The translations under genes were made by a program, and so were the position numbers. From assembly GCA_017454105.1 (NCBI GenBank), contig JAFTDR010000188.1, forward strand, positions 1 to 36,955: a DNA stretch of 36,955 nt. Reading direction: 5' to 3'. Shown piece after piece: positions 1 through 9,520 of this stretch. The DNA comes from Desulfovibrionaceae bacterium. GTDB taxonomy: Bacteria; Desulfobacterota; Desulfovibrionia; Desulfovibrionales; Desulfovibrionaceae. Under the pieces are notes generated by a model that saw only the letters and a program-made list of their open reading frames with translations, searched no databases and was not told where the DNA came from. Position 1 is the first letter of the stretch; every line of letters begins with the position of its first letter.

Positions 1-2
1 AA

Positions 3-227
3 GATGTTGATATGGCCAAGGTAAGCTGCAAGGATTTCATGGAAAGTGGAAAAGATGGCATGGGCATGATGCTGACATGGATCGATGGATACATGAGTGC
101 CAAGAGCGACAATACCGTAATGAGCGAAGAATGGATGGAGAAGCTTGGGACGCATATGGGCACGTACTGCGCGAAAAATCCGCAGAAGACGATCATGGCC
201 GCAATCGAGGCTATGCCGGAGAATTAA
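3..227 (+). CDS. HdeA/HdeB-family periplasmic acid-stress chaperone-like protein, 5'-truncated
   Basis: The reading frame is open to the left edge of the window, so the true start and any signal peptide lie outside it; the ATG at 12 is probably internal. The visible part has the HdeA-like pattern: a Cys in SCKDFM near the start, a helical centre with a GYMSAKSD turn, and a second Cys in GTYCAKNP about 47 residues later, then a short C-terminal helix. In the family the two cysteines form one disulphide and the protein is a small periplasmic chaperone that unfolds and protects clients at low pH. Length fits (HdeA-type mature proteins are about 80-90 residues). The family call rests on the Cys spacing and general pattern, not on an alignment. 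Confidence 0.6.
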   Translation, partial: DVDMAKVSCKDFMESGKDGMGMMLTWIDGYMSAKSDNTVMSEEWMEKLGTHMGTYCAKNPQKTIMAAIEAMPEN

Positions 228-1336
228 TCGTATATTTCCTGCCGGAAGTGTACACAATACGGCCTTGTAGCTAAACAAATTTTGGGCTTTTCGTCTCATA
301 AGGATCAAGCGAAGTGCCGGGCTTTTGAGTTCCTTAGTATAAGGCGCCGTGAAACCGCAACAGAAGCGTGTTTCGCGGCGCTTTGTCTCTGTACATAATT
401 GATAAGGGCTGCTTATGGTGCTTTGAAGCCAATAGGCGCAATGTACTCTCTTTTTCGCTTAGGGCTAAAGTGCGGCGCCCATGCGTATCTTGTTCGCAAA
501 ACTCCCTTCTGCAGCAAATGACTTGGAGCGAAAGAACGTTCTCAAGCGGCAAATCACTCTTTCGTGTCCAATTTGGCTTGCGCGGGAAAAGTATTGGTTG
601 GGTACGGAAGCCTTTGCTGCTTCGATTGGTTCTCAAAAGTTCGCGAGGCACGAGTTTTCTTACGGGATTCTAGCTTTTTGCTAGCAAGACTTCGTCTTGC
701 GTGCGTTTCAACCGTACCAGCTTATGCGGAGTTATTAAAAATCACGTTCAATTCTATTGTCAAAACTGCCTGGCAGTTTCGACAACAATGTCAAGATACT
801 TTTTTACAGTTCCTTAGAGAAAGCGTGATGTTCCGCCGTTCTGCCACGAGTGTGGGCTGAATGGCTGCGCCATTTGTGCGAGAATAGGAGGAAAAGAGGG
901 CGTATTTGAAAAATCGAGGCGCGGGGGAATGGCGGCAGTGACAAAAGATTTGCTTGTCTCCTAAGAAATGGCGTAGTATAGATTGGCTTGAAATAAGGAG
1001 CCTGCCCAATGTGCAAAGGAAGGCCGCACACTTTTGCGCAAGAAACTTTTTTCTGGCTCAGGAATACATGCTCTCTCTTGGCGGCACAATGATTCTCACT
1101 GTACGGCCAATTGAGGTATTTCTCTTGCTTACTGTGCGGAGTATGCAGTCTTAAAGTTTTTGCCTCACCCCGAAAAAAAACGTGCTTCGTTCTTTCATGC
1201 TCACAAGGTTTGGCAGAATAGGCGGCTCAAAGTCTACCAATGTACTTTTTTTGCGGTAGCCTTGCGCTGTGCACTCTGTAGAATGTGAATGCAATGCGGC
1301 ACCAGGTATACCGTGCGACAAAGGCAGGTGATTTGA
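228..1336. other. 1.1-kb intergenic stretch with no recognisable gene
   Basis: The short open frames here on both strands lack Shine-Dalgarno sites and show no recognisable protein family. Besides the hairpin at 341-384, the stretch holds a near-perfect palindrome AAACTGCC-T-GGCAGTTT at 764-780. It could be a decayed gene or a long untranslated or regulatory leader for the c-di-GMP gene downstream. I see no riboswitch core or tRNA in it. Confidence 0.6.
341..384 (+). terminator. Candidate terminator hairpin after the hdeA-like gene
   Basis: Arms 341-355 and 370-384 pair over about 15 bp with two G-T wobbles (core GCGCCGTGAAAC against GTTTCGCGGCGC), loop 14 nt. Only a short T stretch follows, so as an intrinsic terminator it is moderate. 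It lies 114 nt after the stop codon. Confidence 0.4.
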
Positions 1337-3532
1337 GTGCGTACCCGTTTGTTTCTTCTGCTGACATGCGCAGGCATTATCCTGCTTTTTAGCGCCATCA
1401 CGTTTTATATTAGCAAATCCGTCATTTTGAAAGGCGTCAAAGATCTTGAGATCAAACGCGTTACCGACAGCGTCGTTCAACTCCAATCGCTTATGGATGC
1501 GGCGAAAATACGTCTGCACCAGTATACACTTGAATGGGCGACCTTTGAAGATACCTACGATTTTGTCAAGCAACCGAATACCGACTTCCTAAAAAAGAAT
1601 TTTAGATATGAGCGTATTTCCGCGTTAAACATCAGTAGTTGCGCCATTTATGATATTTCTGGAAAACAGATTGCCTATATTGAGGGAACAGGAAAAAAAA
1701 GAGGGACCGAGTGGCGTGCGCGGGAAAGCGCTGCCTTTGATGCGTTCATCCAAAAAATGCGGGAACTTGGGATCACCTCGCTTGCCGGCTTTATTCCTGT
1801 AGGCGATGATGAACTCCTTATTTCAGCGCACCGTATAGAAGACAATCTGAAATCTAAGCTACACAATGGGATTTTCCTCGCCTCCCGATCTATAGATGGG
1901 ACTTTCCGCGAGGTTGGGAAGCGGATATCAAATCTTAACTTTTCCATTGCACCACTCACAGTCTACGAGCACATTGAAGCAGAAACTATTCCGTCGACGG
2001 ATATTAAATACTTGTCCCGTGAACGTGAACTCTCAGTCTACACGCTTTTGTACGATCCCTTTGCCAAGCCGGCATTCTGTCTTGAGCTTGTTCTTGACAG
2101 AGACTATCTTGCTCTCGGTGAGTCCATTGTCTCGCGCAATTTCACGCTGATCATTTTTTTTGGCCTATCCATCTTTTTTGCGGGCCTCTTTCTCCTCTTT
2201 TTCCTGCACCGCCGGCAGATTCAAGAGGAACTGAGATACCGTGTCGAGCACGATCGCCTGACAGGTTTACCGAATGCCCGCTGCTTTTTGAAACGTCTGC
2301 GTGCGTTCTTTGCCACTGACAAAAGCGCTGTTGGCATTGTTTTTATCGATTTGGAGCGTTTCAACAGCATCAACAGTAGCTACGGCGCAGTTCTGGGAGA
2401 CACGCTCCTCTGTATGGTCGCGCAGCGGCTCTTAACGCGCAAGGATGCGTTTCTTATTGCTCGTGAGAGCGGAAGCGACGAATTCTTTCTGGCATACCGT
2501 TATGGACGAGAGGCTTTGGAGCGCGAGGTTGAGACCATTGCTTCCATGCTTCAGGAGCCGTTTATTTCTGGAAATATCCATCTGCATATCAATGCGAGCA
2601 TTGGTATAACCTGTAGGCCCACAAACGGCAATGATCCTGTGATGCTCATGCACAGAGCGCAATTTGCGCGGCACACGGCAAAGCACAGCGGCCTTATGTA
2701 TGTGTTCTACGATGAGCATATGGATGCCGAGGAGACGAGGAAAAAGCAGCTTGAGGCTGAACTCTACGAAGCTATTGAAGGCAAGGCCTTTATTGTCCAC
2801 TATCAGCCAAAAGTGGATATTAAGCACCATGATGTGGCCGGATGCGAGGCTTTGGTGCGCTGGCAAAACAAGGCGGGCGAATGGATTGCTCCGCCACTGT
2901 TCATCTCGATAGCCGAAGATATTGGCCTTGTCACGGAAATCGACATGTTTGTTCTGCGCTGCGCCTGCAGACAGGTTATGGAGTGGAATGAGGATGGCAT
3001 TGCCGCGCCTATTGCGGTAAACATGTCGGTCCGCAGTATCCTGTCGGACAATTTCGCCGAGCATGTGATACGTGTGCTTACCGAGGAAAAGACTCCGCCT
3101 TCGCTTATTGAGATAGAAATTACGGAAACCTGCTTCATGACGGATATGAAGTCGGCAATTGCGGCCATAACCAAGCTGTATAAGGCCGGGATACGCATTG
3201 CGCTCGATGATTTCGGCACTGGATATTCGTCTCTGCAGTATTTAAGTGAAATGCCTATTTCCTTTCTCAAGATTGATAAGAAATTTGTTGACGATATCTT
3301 TTCAGCCAAAGCGACGGCTCAGCCACTTGTGAAAGGGATTTTGTCGCTTGCATCAAGTCTTGGGATGCGGACTGTGTCCGAGGGTGTCGAGAGGAAATCG
3401 CAGCTCGATTTTTTGGCGGCTAATGGGGCCTCCATTATTCAGGGCTATCTTTTTTCCCGTCCTCTGTCTGGTCTTGCGTGCGGGGATTTTCTAAAGAAGC
3501 AAAAGGATATAATTGCAGCAGTTTTGACATAG
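1337..3532 (+). CDS. Membrane CHASE4-GGDEF-EAL protein, probable c-di-GMP phosphodiesterase with degenerate GGDEF
   Basis: A 731-residue inner-membrane signalling protein. It has a TM segment at about 5-25, a periplasmic sensor with a CHASE4-like signature (EWATFEDTYDF, about 66-76), a second TM at about 269-290, a GGDEF domain (about 300-460) and an EAL domain (about 470-725). The GGDEF signature is replaced by ESGSDEF (377-383), with an apparent extra residue, so cyclase activity is unlikely. The EAL domain keeps EALVRW (504), NMS, EITE, the DDFGTGYSSL loop, KID, EGVE and QGYLFSRP, so phosphodiesterase activity is expected. Translation starts at a GTG preceded by an AGGTGA-like site. It is a single-gene unit. 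The degenerate GGDEF may act as a GTP-sensing regulatory domain, as in some dual-domain proteins (inference). Confidence 0.9.
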   Translation: MRTRLFLLLTCAGIILLFSAITFYISKSVILKGVKDLEIKRVTDSVVQLQSLMDAAKIRLHQYTLEWATFEDTYDFVKQPNTDFLKKNFRYERISALNISSCAIYDISGKQIAYIEGTGKKRGTEWRARESAAFDAFIQKMRELGITSLAGFIPVGDDELLISAHRIEDNLKSKLHNGIFLASRSIDGTFREVGKRISNLNFSIAPLTVYEHIEAETIPSTDIKYLSRERELSVYTLLYDPFAKPAFCLELVLDRDYLALGESIVSRNFTLIIFFGLSIFFAGLFLLFFLHRRQIQEELRYRVEHDRLTGLPNARCFLKRLRAFFATDKSAVGIVFIDLERFNSINSSYGAVLGDTLLCMVAQRLLTRKDAFLIARESGSDEFFLAYRYGREALEREVETIASMLQEPFISGNIHLHINASIGITCRPTNGNDPVMLMHRAQFARHTAKHSGLMYVFYDEHMDAEETRKKQLEAELYEAIEGKAFIVHYQPKVDIKHHDVAGCEALVRWQNKAGEWIAPPLFISIAEDIGLVTEIDMFVLRCACRQVMEWNEDGIAAPIAVNMSVRSILSDNFAEHVIRVLTEEKTPPSLIEIEITETCFMTDMKSAIAAITKLYKAGIRIALDDFGTGYSSLQYLSEMPISFLKIDKKFVDDIFSAKATAQPLVKGILSLASSLGMRTVSEGVERKSQLDFLAANGASIIQGYLFSRPLSGLACGDFLKKQKDIIAAVLT

Positions 3533-4682
3533 GTTTCATTGATTCACAAAAGGGGCTTAGCCTGCTATTTCCCGCTGCCCCTGCCTCTCTAGTTGAGATT
3601 TTGTGGAATACAGTATATTGTCCAGTGAATGCAGTGCAAGACCTGTCACCGTCTCCAAAAGGGCTTCTTTCAAGCATCACGATGCGGCCGAGCGCTTATC
3701 TGCCGTATGGTTTTTGGGAAGTCGCCGTTTCATCTTTGACGTACCAATACGAGGCGCTGTCATCTGACGGCGCCTTTTGCATATCTTTGTGCCGATTCGC
3801 TGCCAGGGCACACCCTTTATGAATATCTTTTTTTTCAAGAGAGTACGCTCCGAGACAAGTACCGACAAGAGAAAGCCCTTTTTTCAAGGTATTTATGGTC
3901 TGCTGCGGTCTGTACACGAGAAGAGGACGATCGTGTTCATCCTCCTTTAAAAAAAGCTGGAAGAGTCGCGTGCTGGCAAATGCCGGTACGGAGTGAGTTT
4001 GCGGTCTCTATTGCTACAGGTATACTAAGCGGCACAACGATTTTTCCCGTAGCGATCAAACGAGCCGGTTCCCTTTACGTGCCCTTGGGAAAATCACTTG
4101 CGGTCGAGTATATACTGGCTTTCAAACCACGGAGAAAGTGCGAGGAGAAGTCTTCCAAAACCTGGAATACGAAAAATGGGGAGATGGGATCGGTAACAAA
4201 CTGAAAGCATCATCCCTGCAAGGTCCACTTTGGGCCATTCTTGAGGGTCAAAATCGGTATGCTCTGGCAAAACGTCTGTTGTGTGACTTGATTTCAGCCG
4301 CAAAGCGGTCTGTTCTTGACAGTCTCTGTGGCCAGAGCATGGATACACAGAGCGCGCTTTTGTACACGATTGGGAGAGTACTCTCTCTGTTCGCTGTGCG
4401 TTGACAAACAAAAAAACTCGTGTTCAGGCTGATTGCACAGGCGTCTACCGAAGCTTTGGTCAGGGGGAGCGCAGGCGATTTGGCAGGAACCCGTCTTGGG
4501 AGAGCAGCAATTCTACAGGAATCGCCTCCCCTTTGGGGATGGCGCAATTATACTCAAGCCAGAAAAAAAGTGACTATGCCAGATGGCTAGCTTTATTTCT
4601 GCCCGCAGTATATCACAAAGGAAAATAACGGAGACAGCGATTCCTCCGAGGCCTATGCCGAGGCAGCCCCGCTGAAGACGCG
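3533..4682. other. 1.15-kb intergenic stretch before the chemoreceptor gene
   Basis: Apart from the hairpin at 3752-3778, nothing here can be identified. The open frames are short, lack ribosome-binding sites and match no family I know. TATACT-like hexamers occur near 4021 and 4112, but no well-spaced -35 partner was found. A direct repeat CCGAGGC sits just upstream of the next gene (about 4647-4665). It may be decayed coding DNA or a long regulatory leader. Confidence 0.55.
3752..3778 (+). terminator. Candidate intrinsic terminator downstream of the EAL gene
   Basis: Arms 3752-3762 and 3765-3775 form an 11-bp stem (AGGCGCTGTCA with TGACGGCGCCT, one G-T wobble) with a minimal loop, then TTTT. 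It lies 220 nt past the stop codon, so the transcript would carry a long 3' untranslated region. Confidence 0.45.
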
Positions 4683-6713
4683 ATGAAAATGTCTATTCTT
4701 GCAAAAATTGTTGCTATGTTACTGCTGAGCATTTTTATTACAGGGCTCGGCATGTTTTTCACGACAAAATATTTTATGTCGGTGGGCTTTGAAAATGAGG
4801 CTCAGGTGAACCTCAAAAATATGGAGCGCACAGTCACATATGAAATTGAATCCCTGAAGGAGAAATATCTCCATTTCAGCACGCTTATTGCGGATAATCC
4901 GCGTCTCATACAGTATATTCTGAACAACGACGTAAAGTCGCTCAGAGAACTTGCGGTACGTGACCAAGAGCGCACAAATGCCCAGTTTCTGACCATAGCC
5001 GATGCGAAAGGCGACAGCATAGTTCGCTCGCATTCCCAAAAAAGAGGGGATAATATCCGTTCGCAGGCTGTTATCCGCTCGGCTCTTGACCGGGGACAGG
5101 CGGCTGTGATGATTGAACCTGGAACGGCAGTGCGTTTCTCACTGCGCGCGGCCTCCCCTATTCGGCATGAGGGCAAGATTATCGGGGCTGTTGTTCTTGG
5201 GGAAGCGCTCGACACAAACCGTTTTGTCGACAATATCAAGGCAACAATCGGTGTTGAAATGACGATTTTTGAGAAGGATCGCCGCATTTCAACAAGCCTT
5301 GTAGCAAACGGCAGGCGGGCTGTCGGCACAACGCTTGAAAACCGGGCTGTTGTGGATACGGTTTTAGGCCAGGGAAAAGTGTATATGGGGGACAGCTCAA
5401 TTTTTGGTGTGCCCTATAAGACGATTTACTGGCCAATGAAGGATTTGCAGGATCGCATTGTCGGCATGTGGTTTATCGGTATGAATCATACGACTGTTGT
5501 CAATTCGATTAACAATGCCGCATACTCCTCTCTTGCCGCCATCTTTATCATTGCCCTTGTGATCAGCATTTTGGGCGCTATTTTTGCACGTGCCCTTGTC
5601 AATCCCCTGCGCGCGTGTGTGCGCTTTGCCAAGAAGGTCTCTGATGGGGCCTTTGACGAGAAGCTGGTTGTGCAGAGCCACGACGAGATCGGAACACTTG
5701 CTGAGTCTCTGTGTACTATGGTGGATGCGCTTCGGACGAAGATCGGGGAAGCGGAGCATGCGACAGCCCTGGCTCAAGAAAAGACCCATCTGGCTGAAGA
5801 GGCCACGCATAGGGCGGAAGAGGCGGCAAAGCGCGCGGAATACGCCAAGCGTGAGGGCATGCTTGATGCCGCAGCCCAGCTTGAGGGACTGGTTGCAGCC
5901 CTTTCAGCCGCAGCGCAGGAGCTTTCAGCCCAGATTGAGCAGAGTGACAAGGGATCGCACGAATCATCAAGGCGTCTGACAGAAGCCGCGACGGCCATGA
6001 ACGAGATGAACGCGTCTGTGCAGGAAGTTGCGAGAAACGCATCTTCTGCCGCCAGAGTGTCGACTGAGACACGCCAGAATGCTGAAAACGGGCAGAAGAT
6101 TCTTGTAACTGCCATGAACAGCATAGGCGATGTCCATCGTGTTGCCCTTGAGCTTAAGGACGATATGGGGACGCTGCATGAACACACGCAAAATATCAGC
6201 CAGATTATGGGCGTAATTTCCGATATCGCCGACCAGACCAATCTCCTTGCCCTGAATGCGGCAATTGAGGCGGCCCGCGCGGGCGAAGCCGGGCGTGGTT
6301 TTGCCGTTGTTGCCGATGAAGTGAGAAAGCTCGCTGAAAAGACCATGTCCTCGACCAATGATGTGAGCCAGGCGATCAGCGCGATACAGACAAGTGCCGG
6401 GCAGAGCATCAATAAAATGAACGAGGTCTTAGCCTCGGTGGACGAGGCGAACGGCTACGCCACCCAGTCTGGCGACGCGCTCAAACTTATTGTCGGCAAT
6501 GTCAACGACACAGCTGACCAGGTGAGGGCGATCGCAACGGCATCCGAAGAGCAATCCGCGGCAAGTGAAGAAATCAATCAGTCGATTGCGATGGTCAACG
6601 AGATGGCCGGCCAGACAACCATGTCCATGGGCGAGGCGGCTAAAGCCATTGAGGATTTGGCGCGGCAGACAGAAAGCCTGAGTGTTCTCATTGGTGAGAT
6701 GAAAAAGTCATAG
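4683..6713 (+). CDS. Methyl-accepting chemotaxis protein with periplasmic Cache-type sensor
   Basis: A 676-residue chemoreceptor. TM1 spans about 8-27, a periplasmic ligand domain about 30-280 (Cache-like: helical start, then the RFSLRAASPIRHEGKIIGAVVLG strand region), TM2 about 282-304, HAMP about 304-355, an Ala/Glu-rich coiled coil about 355-395 and the cytoplasmic signalling domain. The conserved hairpin tip (about 512-546) is intact, including DIADQTNLLALNAAIEAARAGE and GFAVVADEVRKLAEKT, which contacts CheA and CheW. Ala/Glu-rich segments on either side are probable methylation helices. No CheB/CheR-binding tail pentapeptide is seen. Ligand unknown. ATG codons at 4683 and 4689 are both possible; neither has a good Shine-Dalgarno site. 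A strong terminator follows. Confidence 0.95.
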   Translation: MKMSILAKIVAMLLLSIFITGLGMFFTTKYFMSVGFENEAQVNLKNMERTVTYEIESLKEKYLHFSTLIADNPRLIQYILNNDVKSLRELAVRDQERTNAQFLTIADAKGDSIVRSHSQKRGDNIRSQAVIRSALDRGQAAVMIEPGTAVRFSLRAASPIRHEGKIIGAVVLGEALDTNRFVDNIKATIGVEMTIFEKDRRISTSLVANGRRAVGTTLENRAVVDTVLGQGKVYMGDSSIFGVPYKTIYWPMKDLQDRIVGMWFIGMNHTTVVNSINNAAYSSLAAIFIIALVISILGAIFARALVNPLRACVRFAKKVSDGAFDEKLVVQSHDEIGTLAESLCTMVDALRTKIGEAEHATALAQEKTHLAEEATHRAEEAAKRAEYAKREGMLDAAAQLEGLVAALSAAAQELSAQIEQSDKGSHESSRRLTEAATAMNEMNASVQEVARNASSAARVSTETRQNAENGQKILVTAMNSIGDVHRVALELKDDMGTLHEHTQNISQIMGVISDIADQTNLLALNAAIEAARAGEAGRGFAVVADEVRKLAEKTMSSTNDVSQAISAIQTSAGQSINKMNEVLASVDEANGYATQSGDALKLIVGNVNDTADQVRAIATASEEQSAASEEINQSIAMVNEMAGQTTMSMGEAAKAIEDLARQTESLSVLIGEMKKS

Positions 6714-6725
6714 TGAGTACGTATA

Positions 6726-6770
6726 CGGCAATACCCCGCGCGTCTGTGCGCGGGTGAAGCCGTTTTTTTT
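6726..6770 (+). terminator. Intrinsic terminator of the chemoreceptor gene
   Basis: Outer arms CGGC (6726-6729) and GCCG (6759-6762) enclose a 7-bp inner stem CCCGCGC/GCGCGGG (6735-6741, 6748-6754), followed by eight Ts (6763-6770). It starts 13 nt after the stop codon. A textbook intrinsic terminator. Confidence 0.9.
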
Positions 6771-6900
6771 CTCTTGGGATCGGCTTGTTTTGCACGCCTG
6801 TTTTCTATGATGTTTTTTTTTGCAGGTTCACAGAATGGTGAAGAGAGTGTTACGCTGACAGCACTGAATATTTTTTGACCTCGCACGAGGAGCGTTTGCA

Positions 6901-8448
6901 ATGCGTACAGAGATTATCCAGGCCCTTGTGAAAGTTCGGCACTATATGGGGGACATTCTGTTTAAAGATAGGCGTATGACGCCGTCCCTGCAGGACGCGC
7001 TGCGTGAGATTTTGGGAACGCGTTTTACAGGTGAAGTGGCCCTTATGCTTCGCCTGTATGCCGACGGATATCCTCACAGGATGTATGGACAGGGCGGCTC
7101 GGCGGCGTACTGGATTGAGAGGGAGTCGCGGGATTATGCCGCGCGCTTTTATGTGCAGGAAGAGGCTGTTGTCAAGGCCATGGGGGTCTGGTTTTTCGTA
7201 ACCATGCTTCCATCGGACGCTGTGGACGAGATTTCGAGGGATGATACAGGATCCGCTCTTGCTGTGGCTCTCGCGCGTTTTTGCAGAACGCAGCCGCAGG
7301 GTGTGCAACGGACTCTGCTCGGTGTTCTCGGCGCAAAGGACGAGGATGCGGACGTTGATCCTTTTGAGACGCGCTCACGTCTTGCAAGACAGTCCTCTTC
7401 CAACACAGAGTCTTCTGATTGCGACGCGCTCTACTTGAAGGGGCTTGGTCTTTTGCGTGCGGGCGATATTGAAGCAATTGGCTGCATTCAAGAGGCCGCG
7501 CAGAAAGGAAGCGCCGCAGCCGCCCTTGTCTTGGGTTCTCTCTATTATCGCGGCGAGCGCGTTGGACGGGATTTGTACGAGGCTGCCCGCTGGATGCAGG
7601 TCGCAGCCGAAGCGGGGATTAGTGAGGGACAGGCGCGCCTTGCCTGGCTCTACCAGCATGGGGAAGGCCTTGCTCAGGATGTGGGCCGGGCAGAATTTTG
7701 GTACAGAAAAGCGGCTTCGCAGGACGATATTGATGCCCTGTACAATCTCGGTAAGCTCTATGCTGAGGGGAGGGACGTTGCTAAGGATTTCGTGCAGTCG
7801 GCTGTTTTTTTCCGCAAGGCCGCCGAGCAGGGTCTGGCTGAAGCCCAGGATATGCTCGGTATCCTCTATTACAATGGAAGCGGCGTGCCGCGTGATATGA
7901 GCGAGGCCTTGCGCTGGTTTTTGGCATCTGCGCAGAAGGGTTTTAGTGACGCCGAGTATCATGTTGGGGTCATGTACTTCAATGCCGAAGTGGGCGTCGA
8001 AGACTTAGAGCAGGCAGAAGTCTGGTTTAGGAAGGCCGCCGAGCATGGCCACAGCGACGCCCAATACACGCTTGGGACAATGCTTTTAGGCAGAAGAGGC
8101 TCGCACATTGATTATGTGCAGGCGGCCTATTGGCTTGAGCGCTCGGCGAAGAGCGGGAATGTGGCCGCCCAGTACAAGTACGGCACCTTGCTTATTGATG
8201 GCAAAGGCTGCGAGAAAAATCTCGAGGAGGGCGTCTTCCTTGTCCGCGCGGCAGCTGAGGCGGGATATCCCGAGGCGCAGTATTATGTCGGCGACATGTA
8301 CAGCTCAGGCCGCGTGTACAAGCAGGACACAGCCGCAGCCATTGCCTGGTTCCACAAAGCGGCTGACCAGGGTGATTCGAAAGCCCGCGAGCGTCTTGAC
8401 TCCATACGCCGCAATTCCGACGTTATGAACCGTTTCTGGGCAAAGTAG
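6901..8448 (+). CDS. Sel1-like repeat protein
   Basis: A 515-residue protein with an N-terminal region of about 170 residues of unknown fold, then about nine Sel1-type repeats (about 175-505) with the usual phrases: LGSLYYRGERVGRD, EAARWMQVAAEAG, EFWYRKAAS, LGILYYNGSGVPRD, EALRWFLASAQKG and AIAWFHKAADQGD. Sel1 repeats make alpha-helical solenoids for protein-protein contact, so it is probably a scaffold or adaptor. No signal peptide or membrane segment is visible, suggesting a cytoplasmic protein. The start ATG has a GGAG site 9 nt upstream. The nuclease gene begins 1 nt after the stop, so the two are probably translationally coupled. Partners are unknown. Confidence 0.9.
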   Translation: MRTEIIQALVKVRHYMGDILFKDRRMTPSLQDALREILGTRFTGEVALMLRLYADGYPHRMYGQGGSAAYWIERESRDYAARFYVQEEAVVKAMGVWFFVTMLPSDAVDEISRDDTGSALAVALARFCRTQPQGVQRTLLGVLGAKDEDADVDPFETRSRLARQSSSNTESSDCDALYLKGLGLLRAGDIEAIGCIQEAAQKGSAAAALVLGSLYYRGERVGRDLYEAARWMQVAAEAGISEGQARLAWLYQHGEGLAQDVGRAEFWYRKAASQDDIDALYNLGKLYAEGRDVAKDFVQSAVFFRKAAEQGLAEAQDMLGILYYNGSGVPRDMSEALRWFLASAQKGFSDAEYHVGVMYFNAEVGVEDLEQAEVWFRKAAEHGHSDAQYTLGTMLLGRRGSHIDYVQAAYWLERSAKSGNVAAQYKYGTLLIDGKGCEKNLEEGVFLVRAAAEAGYPEAQYYVGDMYSSGRVYKQDTAAAIAWFHKAADQGDSKARERLDSIRRNSDVMNRFWAK

Positions 8449-8449
8449 T

Positions 8450-9058
8450 ATGCGCTTTTGCGGCATTCTTTCCTGTCTGCTTTTGGGCCTTTTGCTCACC
8501 CCGGCCGTTTTGCGCGCCTTTCCCGCAACGGTTATGAATGTCTATGACGGGGACACACTGACAGTTGCTCCGGCGGGCGATGAGAACAATCCCCTTTTTG
8601 TGCGTCTGTACGGCGTCGATGCGCCGGATCTGAAGCAGAACGGGGGGCAGGAGGCCCGCCAGTGGCTTGTGAAAACCTTGCCGGACCGGACAAACATTGA
8701 AGTCATTCCCATGGGGGTCGACGCCTACGGCCGTGTGCTGGGCTTTGTTGTGCTCAAAGGCACAGCCATTAACAGGTCGCTTCTCGATGAGGGACACGCC
8801 TGGGTCACATCCCAGAGCTGCCGCGCCATGGTCTGCAGGCGCTGGAAAGAGGCTGAGAAAAAAGCCCGCGATGACGGCAAGGGGCTTTGGGCAAAAAAAA
8901 ACCCCATCGCACCATGGCTCTGGGGAAAAGATGGCGTGCAGACGCCTGGGCATGAATACCCGTTTGCGGGGAGAGATACGCCAGCGCACAGTGGGACTGA
9001 TCTGAAAGTCGATCCGCGCATCGATCCCCGTTCCTGGTTTTTGCTCGATCCGCCCTAG
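8450..9058 (+). CDS. Exported thermonuclease (SNase)-like protein
   Basis: A 202-residue protein with an N-terminal signal peptide (about 1-23, hydrophobic run then LRAFP). A staphylococcal-nuclease fold follows: DGDTLTV near residue 35 (metal-binding Asp), VRLYGVDAPD with the active-site Arg, a Gln-Glu-Ala motif carrying the general-base Glu, and DAYGRVLGFV with the second Arg. Members cleave DNA and RNA 5' phosphodiester bonds using Ca2+. The last 40 or so residues are Pro/Asp-rich and lie outside the domain. Its start lies 1 nt after the Sel1 gene, so they share a transcript. Its stop overlaps the stop of the convergent gene (CTAG at 9055-9058). Export is inferred from the signal peptide. 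It may act on envelope or extracellular nucleic acids. Confidence 0.88.
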   Translation: MRFCGILSCLLLGLLLTPAVLRAFPATVMNVYDGDTLTVAPAGDENNPLFVRLYGVDAPDLKQNGGQEARQWLVKTLPDRTNIEVIPMGVDAYGRVLGFVVLKGTAINRSLLDEGHAWVTSQSCRAMVCRRWKEAEKKARDDGKGLWAKKNPIAPWLWGKDGVQTPGHEYPFAGRDTPAHSGTDLKVDPRIDPRSWFLLDPP

Positions 9059-9441
9059 ACTGAGCCTTTCTCAATGACAAAGGGGATGCGATGCAGACTG
9101 TTGTCGATTTCCTCAGTGTGTTTGAGTTGCCATGAGAATTTTGTCCAGCCAAGGGAGTCCGCAATTTTTTGCGCGACTTCCTTGATATTGAGTACAGGAT
9201 GGCGTGCAAAGACTTGGGGCAGACCGTAGGTGAGATTGCACCGCAGGCACTGGCCTGGACGCTGAATAAGATTGAAGGCCATATGGACAGTGTTTTCGTC
9301 CTGGTCGCAGAAGACAAGTTGAATGTCGTAGGCTCCTTCCTCGGCGCCGCCGAAAAGCGCCTCAAAGAAGTCGTCTGTCCGCGACGCGGGGAAGAGCGTG
9401 TCGAGCCATGCCTGATCCGAGAGTTGCTTGGTGTTTGCCAT
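9055..9441 (-). CDS. Small conserved protein of the Desulfovibrio 'pancreas/duodenum homeobox protein 1' family
   Basis: A 128-residue protein. I recognise the pattern DTLFPASRTDDFFEALFGGAEEGAYDI, then RPGQCLRC and NLTYGLPQVFARHP, from Desulfovibrio proteins that carry a misleading homeobox name; they are not homeodomains. Function is unknown. The CxxC pair in CLRC could bind metal or form a disulphide. The start at 9441 is chosen over one at 9528 because AGGAGG lies 9 nt upstream of it, and the extra N-terminus would be an unusual Lys/Arg-rich extension. It converges on the nuclease gene with a 4-nt overlap and diverges from the MFS gene with an 80-nt gap. Family membership rests on memory of the motif. 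Confidence 0.75.
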   Translation of the reverse strand: MANTKQLSDQAWLDTLFPASRTDDFFEALFGGAEEGAYDIQLVFCDQDENTVHMAFNLIQRPGQCLRCNLTYGLPQVFARHPVLNIKEVAQKIADSLGWTKFSWQLKHTEEIDNSLHRIPFVIEKGSV

Positions 9442-9520
9442 GCGTTTCAACCTCCTGGCTTTTTTCTTTTCCGCGCGAACAGCTGTTCTGTCAAGCGCTT
9501 TCGCGCGATTGTGAGGTTTG

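Noticed and set aside
4640..4682. Possible c-di-GMP riboswitch before the chemoreceptor
   Set aside because: The CCGAGGC direct repeat is there but the GEMM core and tetraloop pattern are not found.
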